Translations under genes and position numbers: made by a program
Origin: Zoroaster sp. YZ-2022
Taxonomy: Eukaryota; Echinodermata; Asteroidea; Forcipulatida; Zoroasteridae
Assembly: GCA_029582265.1 (NCBI GenBank)
Contig: CM055828.1
Span: forward strand, 30,872,459-30,936,458
DNA length: 64,000 nt
Direction of reading: 5' to 3'
The notes under the pieces: generated by a model
Databases searched by the model: none
Told to the model about the DNA's origin: nothing
Seen by the model: only the letters and a program-made list of their open reading frames with translations
Shown here: positions 1 to 10,239 of the stretch, piece after piece
How the letters are laid out: every line of letters begins with the position of its first letter
Position numbering within the stretch: the first letter of the stretch is position 1

Positions 1-920
1 CAACCAAACCAGGAACGCTGCTGGCCAAACCATGCTCAATGAACCCAGCTCTGAGTCAGTTTCATCATTTTCCATCATACAAAGTGTTAAAGACCAGACA
101 AAGTAAAAGATTAAAAACAACATTGAAGTAAAAACTGTATTTTTCCCCAAACCATTCTTGGGTCTACCTTCCCCAAAACTGCAAGAACACAACTATACTG
201 GGGGATAAAATGGAAGACCTAATTAGGCAGAATAAACCAGGCCCCCACTCCTCCTGTGCCCATAATTATTATCGCGAAAATTAATAAAATAGATTATTCT
301 GAAAGTACTATTCACGACCAATGGTATGTCATGATTTTCTGGCAACAGAGGGCGCTAATGAGTTTGAACATACATGACTTGACTATAAAATTATTTTGTC
401 TGAAGTGCACTCATTTCAAATAAAAAAGAGGAACAACTGCAAATTAAACAAAGTCACCAGACACCAATTTTGTTTTCTTTAAGTGTTTTCTTTTAAAAAA
501 AAATGCTTTTTACACTTTTCTCATGACTTTGAGCCGAAACTATTGTTTTAATCCTGATTAAAAGAGAATAAGCAAAATTTAGAAGTAGTTTTGCCAACAT
601 GACCAATGTTGTACCTTTAAAATCTAGAAATGTTGTTTACTTACTAATATTATTATAATTGCAAGGGGATACGTCTTTTCTCCTATAAGTAGCGATACTT
701 TCCAAGTAGTTCCTTCTTCTCCTTCCTCTATGGCTAAACATCAACAAACATCGATAATGAACAAGTCCTGAATTGCTCGTTAAATACGTCACTGCATTGT
801 AGCTGCATGTATGCAAAACAAACATCACCTACAAGTGCAATCCTTTTTACACGAAGGTACAAAAAAAATCTAACATTTTTTGAGAAACATTCTCATGTAT
901 GAGAAATATTAAACAACGAA
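1..920. other. Intergenic, no gene seen
   Basis: AT-rich sequence with stops in every frame and no recognisable domain. Around 590-620 there is a short stretch (gccaacatgaccaatgttgt) that resembles motifs recurring elsewhere in the window next to ACCAATGTTGTAC-like repeat ends, so part of this is probably decayed repeat DNA. Confidence 0.4.
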
Positions 921-1336
921 CTTCGGTTGTCTCTAGTCATAGGTTGAATTCAAAATCGGTGCGGTGACACCTTTTTTTCTTTTATTTTTCTTCTTTTTTT
1001 CTATCTTTTTTGGGGGATAATCTTTAATCTTTTTTTTTTGCCAACCAGTGAAATACGTGATACATGTATACACGGTTATTGAAACCAGAACAAAATTTCC
1101 CATAGTATGGAAAGTATGGTGGCTAAGAGAGGCCTCATAAATCGGGCAAACGTTCATGCCCCTATGTTAAAAAGTCGTTTAAAACACAGCATGGCAGAAT
1201 TCCATTTTGGCTGCAATTGGACATCGTTTCATAGCAACAAAAAAAATTTAATAAATAAAAATTAAACTGCCGACGCGCGGCTTTCTGAAGCGACGGGCAT
1301 GGAGACCATAAATCGGAGACTTTTTTAGCCTTGTTG
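921..1336 (+). mobile_element. GGCC-type MITE, degraded copy
   Basis: This region shares a long core with 26277-26630: a segment beginning near ttcaaaatcggtgcggtgac, a middle part containing agtatggtggctaagagagg and aaaacacagcatggcagaat, and an end near ggagactttttt. The terminal GGCC repeats are eroded here (agcc at the right end). It is a non-autonomous element with no coding capacity. Short open frames across it on the minus strand (933-1157, 1162-1434) are explained by the repeat and are not genes. Confidence 0.6.
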
Positions 1337-3400
1337 TTTGAGACTACTGTCCAAATGTGACCCAGCATGACAAAACCCACAAAAACGTCCCAGAAATTAA
1401 AAAAATGAGTTATTGGTATCATATGAAAGGGCAACTCTTTGGCTTTTCAATGGTGAAAAAATTATATCCATCATGCATTCTGTTGGAAAGTTATGGACTT
1501 TGAAAGTCGAAAAACAATGAAATTACGATTTCGAGAAATACAGGATGTTTTGAAGAAAAAAAAACGCACTAACAACCGCAAAATGGTGCTCGGAATTTCG
1601 CTTTTTCACACACTTATAAATCGATTTCAGTAATTTTGTTTGCAGGAAATTGTGAAATAAACATCTGGGAACTATAATCAGTAAAAACCCCAAAAGGCCG
1701 TTTAACACCCCATTGGTCGAAAATTGGCTGTATCTTGGATTGGGGTTCAGCGACTTTTTGCGGGTTTCGCCGTGCGGGGTCACATATACTTTCCCATGCG
1801 AATTCTTCAGTTGTAACTGACAGCCATATATATTATTAAAGTGACTATACTGTGTGGCCATCACACGCAATATTTTAGCATTAATCAAAGATTCATACAC
1901 TTCCGCCCTACATTCATTTTTTAAGTATGAAAGAGGGTCACCCTGTCTGACCTTCAGTACAATTTAACTTTTGTCAAGTGGACAGGCCGCAGTGTAAATG
2001 ACTTTGAAAAAAAAAATTGAAAATACATCCCCGAAGGACGAATTATACAGTGGCGACCAGTAGTCTGGAAGCCTTAGTATCCAAGAAAAATGACCGATTT
2101 AAATAATTTAATTTCAAAAACATAGCTTTTTGCCAGTTCCACTCAGTCAGAGAACAAATTGTGCATTCATTATCCACTACAAAACTGAGCAACTTGCTGA
2201 AGTAAAAATATTGAACCCAGCGTTTTTTTAAAACCAAATTTGGACTTGAATTAGACTAATCTATTCATATTGCATGAGGATTAATAAATCAATCTGTAAC
2301 AGTCCCAAAGCCCATCATAATGCATGCTGCACAATGTTTCTGAGGAAAATGGAACAATTCAATTCCAAAAAAGGACTGTCATACTATACCGTTAGTCAAT
2401 AGAGGGCAGCATTGACTTTTTCACCTTGGCAGACAAAAACTCCAGCTCCAACAAAACACTTTTTTGGTTGTTTGTTTCCTTGCTTTCGCTATAGACCATG
2501 TGACGTGTTTACCGTTTACCGTTATTTGCGTGACCTTTAGAGTACCAGGATGATTTCCCGCCAGGCAAAAGTGTGTGTATTTGTATGCAGAGTTTGCACA
2601 TTCTGTACTTCTCCACATAATATCAAGATTTTTTTTCTCCCAGATGAATAACATTTGAGATGTAATATTAGTGCCTTATCAAAAATAAATCAAATTAACA
2701 AATTTTCTGCCGATCTCAAAATGTTACAGTTTCTTGTCATAGACACCATCATACTTTTCATTTTGTGCCCAGCACTGCTTGACCTTTTTATTTTGTAACA
2801 TCAATAGCAATTTATTTATGATTGTGACATTATGTTCGGTATTCATACACAATTAGAACAGGTTTTAATAGATTTCAAGGGCAGTGGAATGACATTTAAC
2901 GGGGGGGGGGGGGGGGGTAAAGACCAGCGAGCTGAACAAATGGGTGGGTCAGCCACAAAGCATTCATCAAGGCTCTGTACCACCGGAGTACGGTCTTGCG
3001 AGAATTCAACTATACACGGCAATGAATTATACATGCACCAATTATGACAGTCAATATTTGTATTGGGTCAGCTTGCTTGCTTGTTTCTCCACAAGCAATT
3101 TAAAGATCATTAAATGGTTGTATTTTTGACGTCAGTGGGTCGGCTTACAGTTAATTGCTGTCAAGCGTGGACTTAATGTGATCAGATTGAACAATGGTGT
3201 ATAAACCAAAGACTGTGTGACTTAATTAAGCACGGCGAAGTGCGTGGCCGTCAATAGTAATCAACCTGGGTAAAAAAAATGTGACGCAATTATTGACGCA
3301 ATAATTAATTAAATATCGTCCAATAACACTATTCAAAGATATAAGACGTAGGGGCATATTTCGTGAGTTAAAACAAATTAGGGTCCTAGATGAGTGTGCG
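1337..3400. other. Intergenic, no supported gene
   Basis: The longest open frame is a 125-codon minus-strand stretch at 1523-1900. It has no recognisable domain, no signal peptide and no support beyond its length. A homopolymer run of about 18 G lies near 2900. I see no RNA gene or recognisable transposon ends. Confidence 0.35.
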
Positions 3401-3962
3401 ACAAATCGTCTCTGTGGTTTCTTCTTCATTATAAAGTGACCCTTGATTAGTGCGCTAATGATGATGTACGCTGTTCGCTTGATCATTTGGAAATAAACAT
3501 CGTCTGCAGCATCGATTCAGTGGCACCTCGACCGGACCCCAGGCTGAAGGAACGGACAGAAGTGAAGCAAATACATTCGCTCATGCTTCGAGAGGGAAAC
3601 CCAAGAAAAGCCGGCAGTGTTCAATCCCCTTTACACGGACGAAGAACAAAATGTGAGAAGCGATGCGCGCATGTAGGGATTTTCAAGCCCAGCTTCACTT
3701 GAAATGTGCTAGGTCAGTGACGATCAGAAAATGAAACGGGCAAGTTGTTGCTGTGATGAAAATGAAACAAACACTTCAAAAAATAACTTACATGTAGATT
3801 TACACATGTATAAACGGGCTATAGGCCTACACAATCGAAAAGGTCGTCGAGGAATCTAGTCTGAAATTTGTTTCAGACAATGACTTCATGGTATAAATGA
3901 GAAGAAATTCTGGCAATGTAAAACGTATAATAGGCCTATCTAACAACTAGGTTAATTCTAAG
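3401..3962 (+). promoter_or_regulatory. Probable 5' flank or 5' UTR of the GPCR gene
   Basis: Between about 3490 and 3720 the sequence is visibly more GC-balanced than its surroundings, immediately before an intact GPCR reading frame. It could hold the transcription start or a non-coding 5' exon. No clear TATA box was recognised. The taggcctac motif near 3827 is a common low-complexity word and is not taken as a regulatory site. Confidence 0.25.
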
Positions 3963-5105
3963 ATGGATGGTAAAAACGGCGGACTGGAAACATTGTGTGA
4001 GAACAGTTATTTATTTGACTGTTTGAACGCAGGAGCTACGCCGTCAACAAACGGCGTAACAACAACGTATGATGGTCTAGAACCGGCCCCAATCTTTGTT
4101 ATCGTTCTTACTGTTACGTTGGAAACTCTCTTGATCCCGTTCATCCTCGTTGGAAACGGAGCCGTCGTTCTGCTCGTGTCGAAGAGCGAGCCACTCCGAA
4201 CCACAACGAACGCCTTCATGGTGAGTCTCGCAACAGCCGACGCACTCCAGGGCTTGACACTCGTGCCGGTTATAGCGGCAACACTGGACCCGGACTACGT
4301 GGACAACGAATACGCGTGTTTGACACTGTGGTGTATGTTGTTACTTGCGTCTGGCTGTAGTTCCCTGTCGCTTCTACTGGTAACAGCAGATCGTTATGTG
4401 AAAATATTACACCCATTAACTTATCAACAGATAATCAACAAAACAAAAACAACTTTAGCAATATCCACAGTTTGGATTTACACATTCGCTGTAGTCGTCA
4501 TCCTTCCTTTCTCCGGATGGAATCGGATCCGAAGAACACCAAGTTTCTCCTGTATGGATTTCACCGGCGTCTTCGACTCGATCCATCTTCAGATATTCCT
4601 CTTCTCCAACGGTCTCATCCCGTTTCTTGCCATGTGTTTCATCTACATGAGATTGTTCTCTGTGGTTCGGGAGAAGCTCAAGGGGAGAATTGGGTCGAAT
4701 CTAAACGGGCGTCGGCGTTTCATGAAACAGGAGCTCCGCTCCGTAAAAACCTTCCTGATGTTATTGGGTTTTACTGGTCTGGCATGGCTGCCCTTCACCA
4801 CCATCGTGTTGCTTGAAATCCATACAAATTACAAGGCAAGCCTGGGTCTAAGAAGCGTCCTGAGCTGGCTAACGTTCATAAACAGCGCTGCAAACCCCGT
4901 TGTCTACTCACTGCGGAGTGAACCGTTTCAGAGAGCAACGCGGAACACGTTTTTATACCGGGCGATCAAACGCTGTCGATGTTGCAAATGGAAGCACAGG
5001 GCGAGAATCGAACCACGATCTTCTATGACTACGTTTCCAAAGCATTTTGCAAACAATGGTCAGTTGATGTGTGTCTCGGCTGTATCTAGGCCTAATGGTC
5101 GGTAA
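3963..5105 (+). CDS. Class A (rhodopsin-like) G-protein-coupled receptor
   Basis: An intact single exon of 380 residues encodes a seven-helix receptor for the plasma membrane. Visible family landmarks are GN at 64-65 in TM1, the LATAD segment with Asp93 in TM2, Cys119 at the start of TM3 with partner Cys197 in the second extracellular loop, DRY at 143-145, Trp171 in TM4, Pro220 in TM5, AWLP at 274-277 in TM6 (Ala replaces the usual Cys of CWxP) and NPVVY at 311-315 in TM7. Cys338, Cys340 and Cys341 are candidate palmitoylation sites. The roughly 40-residue extracellular N-terminus has no N-glycosylation sequon. The DRYVKILHPLTY loop and the TM7-helix 8 boundary resemble the melanocortin/adenosine-type (MECA) receptors, but the ligand cannot be named. 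The start is the first in-frame ATG. No other unique gene is near; the downstream flank carries a MITE. Confidence 0.88.
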   Translation: MDGKNGGLETLCENSYLFDCLNAGATPSTNGVTTTYDGLEPAPIFVIVLTVTLETLLIPFILVGNGAVVLLVSKSEPLRTTTNAFMVSLATADALQGLTLVPVIAATLDPDYVDNEYACLTLWCMLLLASGCSSLSLLLVTADRYVKILHPLTYQQIINKTKTTLAISTVWIYTFAVVVILPFSGWNRIRRTPSFSCMDFTGVFDSIHLQIFLFSNGLIPFLAMCFIYMRLFSVVREKLKGRIGSNLNGRRRFMKQELRSVKTFLMLLGFTGLAWLPFTTIVLLEIHTNYKASLGLRSVLSWLTFINSAANPVVYSLRSEPFQRATRNTFLYRAIKRCRCCKWKHRARIEPRSSMTTFPKHFANNGQLMCVSAVSRPNGR

Positions 5106-5195
5106 GCCGATTTGAAACAGAAACGATTACTAAGTGTATGATTGTTTGGTATTACAATAATATTAATTGTTCACACACAATGAAGAAGCATATAA

Positions 5196-5458
5196 GGCCA
5201 GCATTTAAAAAAAAAATTAAACGATGTCTAATTGCAGCCAAAATTGCTGGATCGATTGGAATTCTACCGTGCTGTGCTTTAAACGTCTTTTTTTCACATA
5301 GAGGTATGAACTTTTGCCCGATTTGTGAGGCCTCTCTTGGCCACCATACTTTGTATATGGGAAATTTGGTCCCCGCGTATGCAATGTATCACGTATTTCG
5401 CCTCACCGCACCGATTATGAAGCCGACCGATGACGAGAAATCGGAGACTTGTTTGGCC
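5196..5458 (-). mobile_element. GGCC-type MITE with TAA target duplication
   Basis: A 263-bp element lies in the opposite orientation to the copies at 921 and 26277. It begins GGCC at 5196 and ends GGCC at 5458, directly flanked by TAA at 5193-5195 and 5459-5461. The core shares aaaattgctggatcgattgg and the complement of agtatggtggctaag with the other copies. GGCC ends with a TAA duplication fit a PIF/Harbinger-like non-autonomous element (inference). It lies about 90 bp after the GPCR stop and may be part of its 3' UTR; a candidate AATAAA follows at 5558-5563. Confidence 0.65.
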
Positions 5459-6624
5459 TAAACTGTTATTCTCCAATTTGAAATAAGCCATAAGGTGTAA
5501 CTTTAAAAAACTGAGGTTTACATTTTATGTAGGTATATACAAACATTTTTATGGCGAAATAAATATATATAAATATTAATGATTTTTCTAAAACCAGAAT
5601 ATTCACTTTGGGGTTTTTGTTTAAAAGATCTGAACTTTGAATTGGTACATGTAACGTTAGTCTCTGAACTCTGTTGTAAAGTAAAATGTGAAAAGTAACA
5701 AGTGTGGCATCTTTAGATGTCGAATTGGGTAGTTTGTTTTCCTTTTAAGGGACTGTGTACATGTAGAACCAGGGCAGATACAGAGAGGAACACTCCTTAA
5801 TTATCCCCCACCCTCCAGATCTGCCTTACGGCGTAACCTGAGTCTTCTAATAAACTGAAATAAAAAGTGAAATTATGGTCATGCCTTTAGAACAGATAAT
5901 GTGTCGTGGGAAAACTCAATCATGATTACACTCCATATCTTAACATTCTCTTTCGATCACGGGAAGCAACTGCACTACTACGAAGAGCAACCGACACAGA
6001 TGTTTGACATAACTGAAACCAAATTATTGCTGTTCTTTGTTAATAGGGAGCTTATATCTCTCATACTGATTACCAAATCATCAAATTAAAAATGTTTTGC
6101 CCGTGTTTTTGTGCTATTTTTTTTACGACGATTTACGGAAATTTGAGCTTTCATTCGGAATATTGCTATTTTTACTTCAGGAAGTGTAACATTAATTACA
6201 CATTTCGCTAAATAAATGTGAGAAACATGGTTTTACATAGCCCAGGTTGAACATTCGTTTCAATGTACGTATACAGAGTCGGAGTCCATCTTTGGGCTAG
6301 GTTTTACAGTAAATATGAACCGAAATGAAATTATGGCAGGTCCCGTCATCAATTAATTTTGGCACTTTTTACTGTTAAATCAAGCTTCTGACAATTATAT
6401 TTTTGAGAAAAAATATATAAAGTATTTGCTTTATTCCTTTCTAAAAGGAAATGATCAATTTTCCAATGAAAACAAACATTTCCTGAATTGCTGGTAAAAC
6501 ACGGTGCTATACATATCGAACGAGTTCGCTTACTTGTTGGTGGTCTAATATTGGTATAATTATAGGACTAAGTATAAATCATCCTAATAAAATTATTCGC
6601 GTGAAGAGAAAATGGGAAATTTGC
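5459..6624. other. Intergenic, no gene seen
   Basis: AT-rich with only short open frames. AATAAA at 5558-5563 is a candidate polyadenylation signal for the GPCR transcript. No recognisable repeat ends or coding domain. Confidence 0.35.
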
Positions 6625-6954
6625 TCAACAACTGAATTCCACAAATTTGCCACCAGGAAATGGTTGATCACAAGTTTCCATACTACTGTTTTGGTGGATG
6701 GTGGTAAAATCATTTTCCAACTTTAAGTAAAGGCTTAATAAGATCAAATTGGAAACAGTTTGTCGCGAAAATCTCCTCCCCCCGCCGTTGTGGGGGAAGG
6801 GGTAAGACTTTACCATTATTTGCCGGATATCGAAATGGGGTGGGGGGGGGGGGGTCCAAAGAGTGTTGGTAGAAGGAGAAACGTGCAATGGTTGGGTTAC
6901 CAAGAAGCGTCTATTATTATAATGTCCCTTAGAGCCAGCCATTATATTGTCTGT
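6625..6954. other. Poly-G/C-containing spacer, no gene
   Basis: Contains a GGGG-rich stretch near 6836-6855 and a C-rich run near 6775. Open frames on both strands are created by the homopolymers and carry no domain. Confidence 0.35.
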
Positions 6955-7335
6955 CTAGTCTATTTCGCTCCACTGCAAGAGGAAGGCCTCTTCATCAGTT
7001 TTCCATTTCACTCTATTCTGTGCTGTCCTCTTCCACATAACGCTACCATATTCTCTGATGTCATCCATCCACCTTCCGCTTTGTCTACCTCTCCCTCTGG
7101 TATATGCTCTAGGTGTCCAGTCAGTCAGCTTACGGGTCCACCTGTCATCTTGCCTCCTAACTAGATGACCAGCCCACCTCTACTTCTTTGATTTTTATTT
7201 CCTGTATTATATCTTAACATTTCTGTTTTCTTCCTCAAGTCTTGGTTGCTAACCCTGTCATTTCTTGTGACACCAATCACGATCCTTTCCATTGCTCTCT
7301 GTTTTGGTAAAATGCCTGTAAATGCACCCATACTT
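6955..7335 (-). pseudogene. LINE reverse transcriptase C-terminal fragment
   Basis: The reverse complement encodes the typical tail of a non-LTR retrotransposon polyprotein: an RWAGHLVRRQDDRW-like block at about 7115-7175, followed by a GRGRQSGRWMDDI-like block. A preceding segment in another frame (7190-7320) reads QRAMERIVIGVTRNDR. These blocks are well known from the C-termini of RTE/Jockey-type endonuclease-reverse transcriptases (family recognition from memory). The two parts are in different frames, so a frameshift lies near 7180. Everything upstream in the element is missing. It is a dead 5'-truncated insertion. Confidence 0.7.
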
Positions 7336-7470
7336 AAAATTAGAATCATGCTGTGAAAGGTTTATTATTATCATTGTGTTGTTTACGAGAAGATATTGAA
7401 CATTAATTCAAATTATTCGTATTCGTTACAACGTGAAATTTCTGTCTTTGGATGACAGAAATTCATTTAT

Positions 7471-7690
7471 TTAAAGGGACAATATCGTCACGATCAACAG
7501 GGCATGGAATCAGAGTGCTAGATTTAGATTACCTCAGTGGCTGAAAATAATAACCACAGCATGATAAGGTCATATTACCGTTACATAAATGAGCCAGTAA
7601 CATTTAGTCACTGTGTTCATCTTAAACAAAGACGCCGATTCCATGCCCTGTTGAAAGTGTGCTCTGATTGTGACGATACTGTCCCTTTAA
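7471..7690. mobile_element. TTAA-flanked MITE (about 212 bp)
   Basis: Terminal inverted repeats of about 20 bp (left AGGGACAATATCGTCACGAT, right complement AGGGACAGTATCGTCACAAT) enclose 7475-7686. Both sides are flanked by TTAA (7471-7474 and 7687-7690), the target duplication of piggyBac and Kolobok elements. Inside, the inverted words cagggcatggaatc and gattccatgccctg extend the foldback. No coding capacity. Confidence 0.7.
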
Positions 7691-7859
7691 TTAAGCGTAT
7701 TATTTGAACAATACCGGAGGCTTCATATAATTATAAACCATGTTCAATGAACTTGTACACAAATGTTTAATTGTTTATAATTAAACCAAAATACAAGAGA
7801 CTGAAATTTAACCTAAATTTACATAATCGATAATTAAATATTAACTGGTGTGCATGCAC

Positions 7860-8215
7860 AAACCGTGTCGTGGCCAAGCGGTACACAAACTATGGAGTGT
7901 CGTGGAGTGTCGTGGCCAAGCGGTGCACAAACCATATAGTGTCGTGGAGTGTCGACTCGTGGCCAAGCGGTGTAGTGCATTGGACTCAAGTTCTGGCGTT
8001 GTCAGAATGGCTGCCATGGTCACGGCGCTTGTGTCCTTGAGCAAGACACTATTATATTAACCATAATTGCATCGTCCTTCGGATGAGTAATGCACGTAAA
8101 AGATCCCAGAACACTTATCGTGGAAGAGTAGGGGGTTTACCCTGGTGTTTCTGATTCACATAACAAGCGCCCTTGTTTACAGGTTTCCTCAGGCTTCAGA
8201 GCTACAGTGCTTAAG
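7860..8215 (+). mobile_element. tRNA-derived SINE
   Basis: From about 7955 the sequence resembles a tRNA head with an A-box-like TGGCCAAGCGGTGTAGTGCA. A region containing gtccttgagcaagacact follows, then cgtccttcggatgagtaatg and cgtaaaagatcccagaacac. These are hallmarks of a tRNA-SINE type common in invertebrate deuterostome genomes (recognised from memory). The head is partly repeated upstream: tggccaagcggt occurs near 7870, 7912 and 7960. A B box is not well conserved. It ends near 8215 and an AAT-rich stretch follows at 8262-8287. Confidence 0.6.
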
Positions 8216-9150
8216 TGTGCTTTTGAGGCATCCTTGGTTTCATTACCAGAAAATGTATATTATTAATATTAATAATAATAATAATAAAAAGGGACCAAAT
8301 TAAAACACCCTGATTAAACTATGTCAGTCGTTAAATACTTTAGGCCTACTTGAGATAAGGCAGACCTAAATATATGGGAATTAAAAAAAATCACTCAAAT
8401 ATAAAACTTATATGTAAACCTTACTTGGTGTTATGGGGGGGGGGGGAGTCATGTTAATTTTTTTATGAAAAGTGACATTGTTGCAATAATAAAATCGCAG
8501 AGAGTATACATTTTCCTAAATTCCACACTTTAACCTGAATACATCAAATCTGAATGCATATTATGTTTACAACGTAAATGAGCGCAGTGAAACGTTGACA
8601 GTTTGGTTGTGTAATGTATGTATTCGAAGAGAGTACAGAATACTCGTGGAAGCAGTTTTGCCAACATTACCAATGTGTCTCTGTCACCTGAAGACAAGAA
8701 TAATCGTGTAACATGACACAAGCTGTCTCTTTTCTGAGTAGTACGTGAAATTGAGCAAATCAGTCTGGCAGGATGTAATCAAGGAAACGTAGGCCTAATT
8801 AGTTTCTTCACAAAACTCTTGAGAAGCCGCACAATGTTCCAGGAGAACATATGTTTTAGGAGAACAAATATTGATCAATCGTCTTCGACGGGGCAACTAG
8901 AGACTAATGGGTGCAAAGTGTACCTGTAAAAGTGTTCCAATATGTCAGACGTTAATATTCCCTCAGTTATCTAACAAAACACATCTTATAAAAATCAGAG
9001 AACATTCTCGACAAACATACATGATCACAGATTTATATGAAACATATGCTTGTTTCTTATAGTTGATGATAATAACAATATCCCTTGAAATATTTCTGTT
9101 TGGGGTGCTATCATCTTGGTAAATAAAGCTTAAAGAGGGGCTTTAGTTGA
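8216..9150. other. Intergenic, no gene seen
   Basis: AT-rich spacer with an (AAT)n tract at 8270-8285 and a G run near 8436. No supported coding or RNA feature. The stretch around 8650 (gttttgccaacattaccaat) resembles the repeat word near 590. Confidence 0.35.
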
Positions 9151-9166
9151 CCGTTCCTAATTTTAA

Positions 9167-9572
9167 GAGAGGTTATGTCACGAGGAAACCGAACGACAAA
9201 CGTTTGTTTTATGTGTGAACCCCTTTTGTCTCAAATTCAGACAAGCGTAAGATCCACTGGTGGAAAACAAATGACCCCTTTTACGTGTATACACATGCAA
9301 CAGCGCTGATATTTTCAGCGTGTTTTACAAAATATATTGTCAATTCTTGAGTGTTTTTGTCCACTGGCATGAATGGTGTCTTTGCAAGTGCAACATCAGG
9401 AAGGTGCTTTTTAAACATAAGTGGACAATTATTTTGTTTTCCTCCAGTGGACATTGGGCTGTTTTGAGTTTGAGAGAAAACGGGCTTGGAGAATGTGACT
9501 TTGTACAATATTTTACTGTGGGTTTAGACAATAAAATATAATGTACAATTTTTCCTCACGACATAACCCCTC
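9167..9572. mobile_element. Inverted-repeat element, putative MITE
   Basis: GAGAGGTTATGTCACGAGGA at 9167-9186 is matched in inverted orientation by the complement of 9551-9572, with three mismatches over about 22 bp. The interior is non-coding. No target-site duplication was identified, so the outer limits are uncertain and may extend to about 9130 and 9620. Confidence 0.4.
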
Positions 9573-9639
9573 TGAAAATGGTGAAATTTTTGATTAGAGA
9601 TCCACTTTAGTCAAATTGGTTCTCGAATGAATTATCGTC

Positions 9640-9985
9640 CTCCGTTAGAATGATTAACGAGCAATCTGAATGCATTTATTCACTATTATCAGATCATCAA
9701 AGTAACGACTTATTATCTACAAATTAACTTGGTGTGAAGCTGCTAAAGTATTCTGACTGAAGTACTTTCATTTAAAACAGAACAGAAAAGTGTTACCTTT
9801 TGTTGTCGTTTTCTCAAAAATGTGAGCATCTTAGTTTTTTATATTTTTTAGAACGGTGAAATGAAAGTACGTTTCCAGATATCAATGTTGTAGTTAACTT
9901 TAAAAGTAAATAAATTAACATATTATGACACAATGGAATAAATTAATTGCTGGTCAAATTATGGCAACTATTTAATGTTGTTTAT
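9640..9985 (+). repeat. Dispersed repeat shared with later blocks
   Basis: Related to 26090-26250, 39220-39440, 44270-44480 and 47340-47560. All contain a cgttttctcaaaaa-like word, then catcttagttttat, then a tacgtttccaaatacca-like word. It precedes copy 1 as its relatives precede later copies, so the duplicated block probably starts near here. Confidence 0.45.
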
Positions 9986-10009
9986 CATTCTTTGTGTGAT
10001 TCACTGTTT

Positions 10010-10190
10010 GTTTACTTCCTTAGTGGTAGCATCAGGAGATCAACTCGACAGTAATTTAGGTTTTTTTTTTGTAATCCTACAGGGGTGCTACCTTTGTTTC
10101 TATTTCTGTTAATTTAATGTATATTTGTGTTTATTTGTTTTTTCTACCTGTGAAATCAATAAATGAAAATGAAATGAAAATGAAATGTTT
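10010..10190 (+). mobile_element. Probable LINE 3' tail
   Basis: A T-rich stretch ends in ctacctgtgaaatcaataaa followed by a short (ATGAAA)-type microsatellite at 10162-10188. This is the usual look of the 3' end of an RTE/CR1/L2-type non-LTR element. No coding part is preserved. Confidence 0.35.
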
Positions 10191-10239
10191 CAGCAATGAC
10201 GCGGTAAATTATTTAGCACAATTTCTCAAAAGTCACTGA

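Noticed and set aside
1523..1900. 125-codon minus-strand frame
   Set aside because: No domain, no signal and no repeated or conserved copy. Length alone is not evidence in a 64-kb window.
4472..4816. Second reading frame inside the GPCR gene
   Set aside because: Shadow of the receptor coding sequence in another frame.
7955..8030. A functional tRNA gene
   Set aside because: Only the A-box half resembles a tRNA. No cloverleaf or good B box is present, and the downstream body is that of a SINE.
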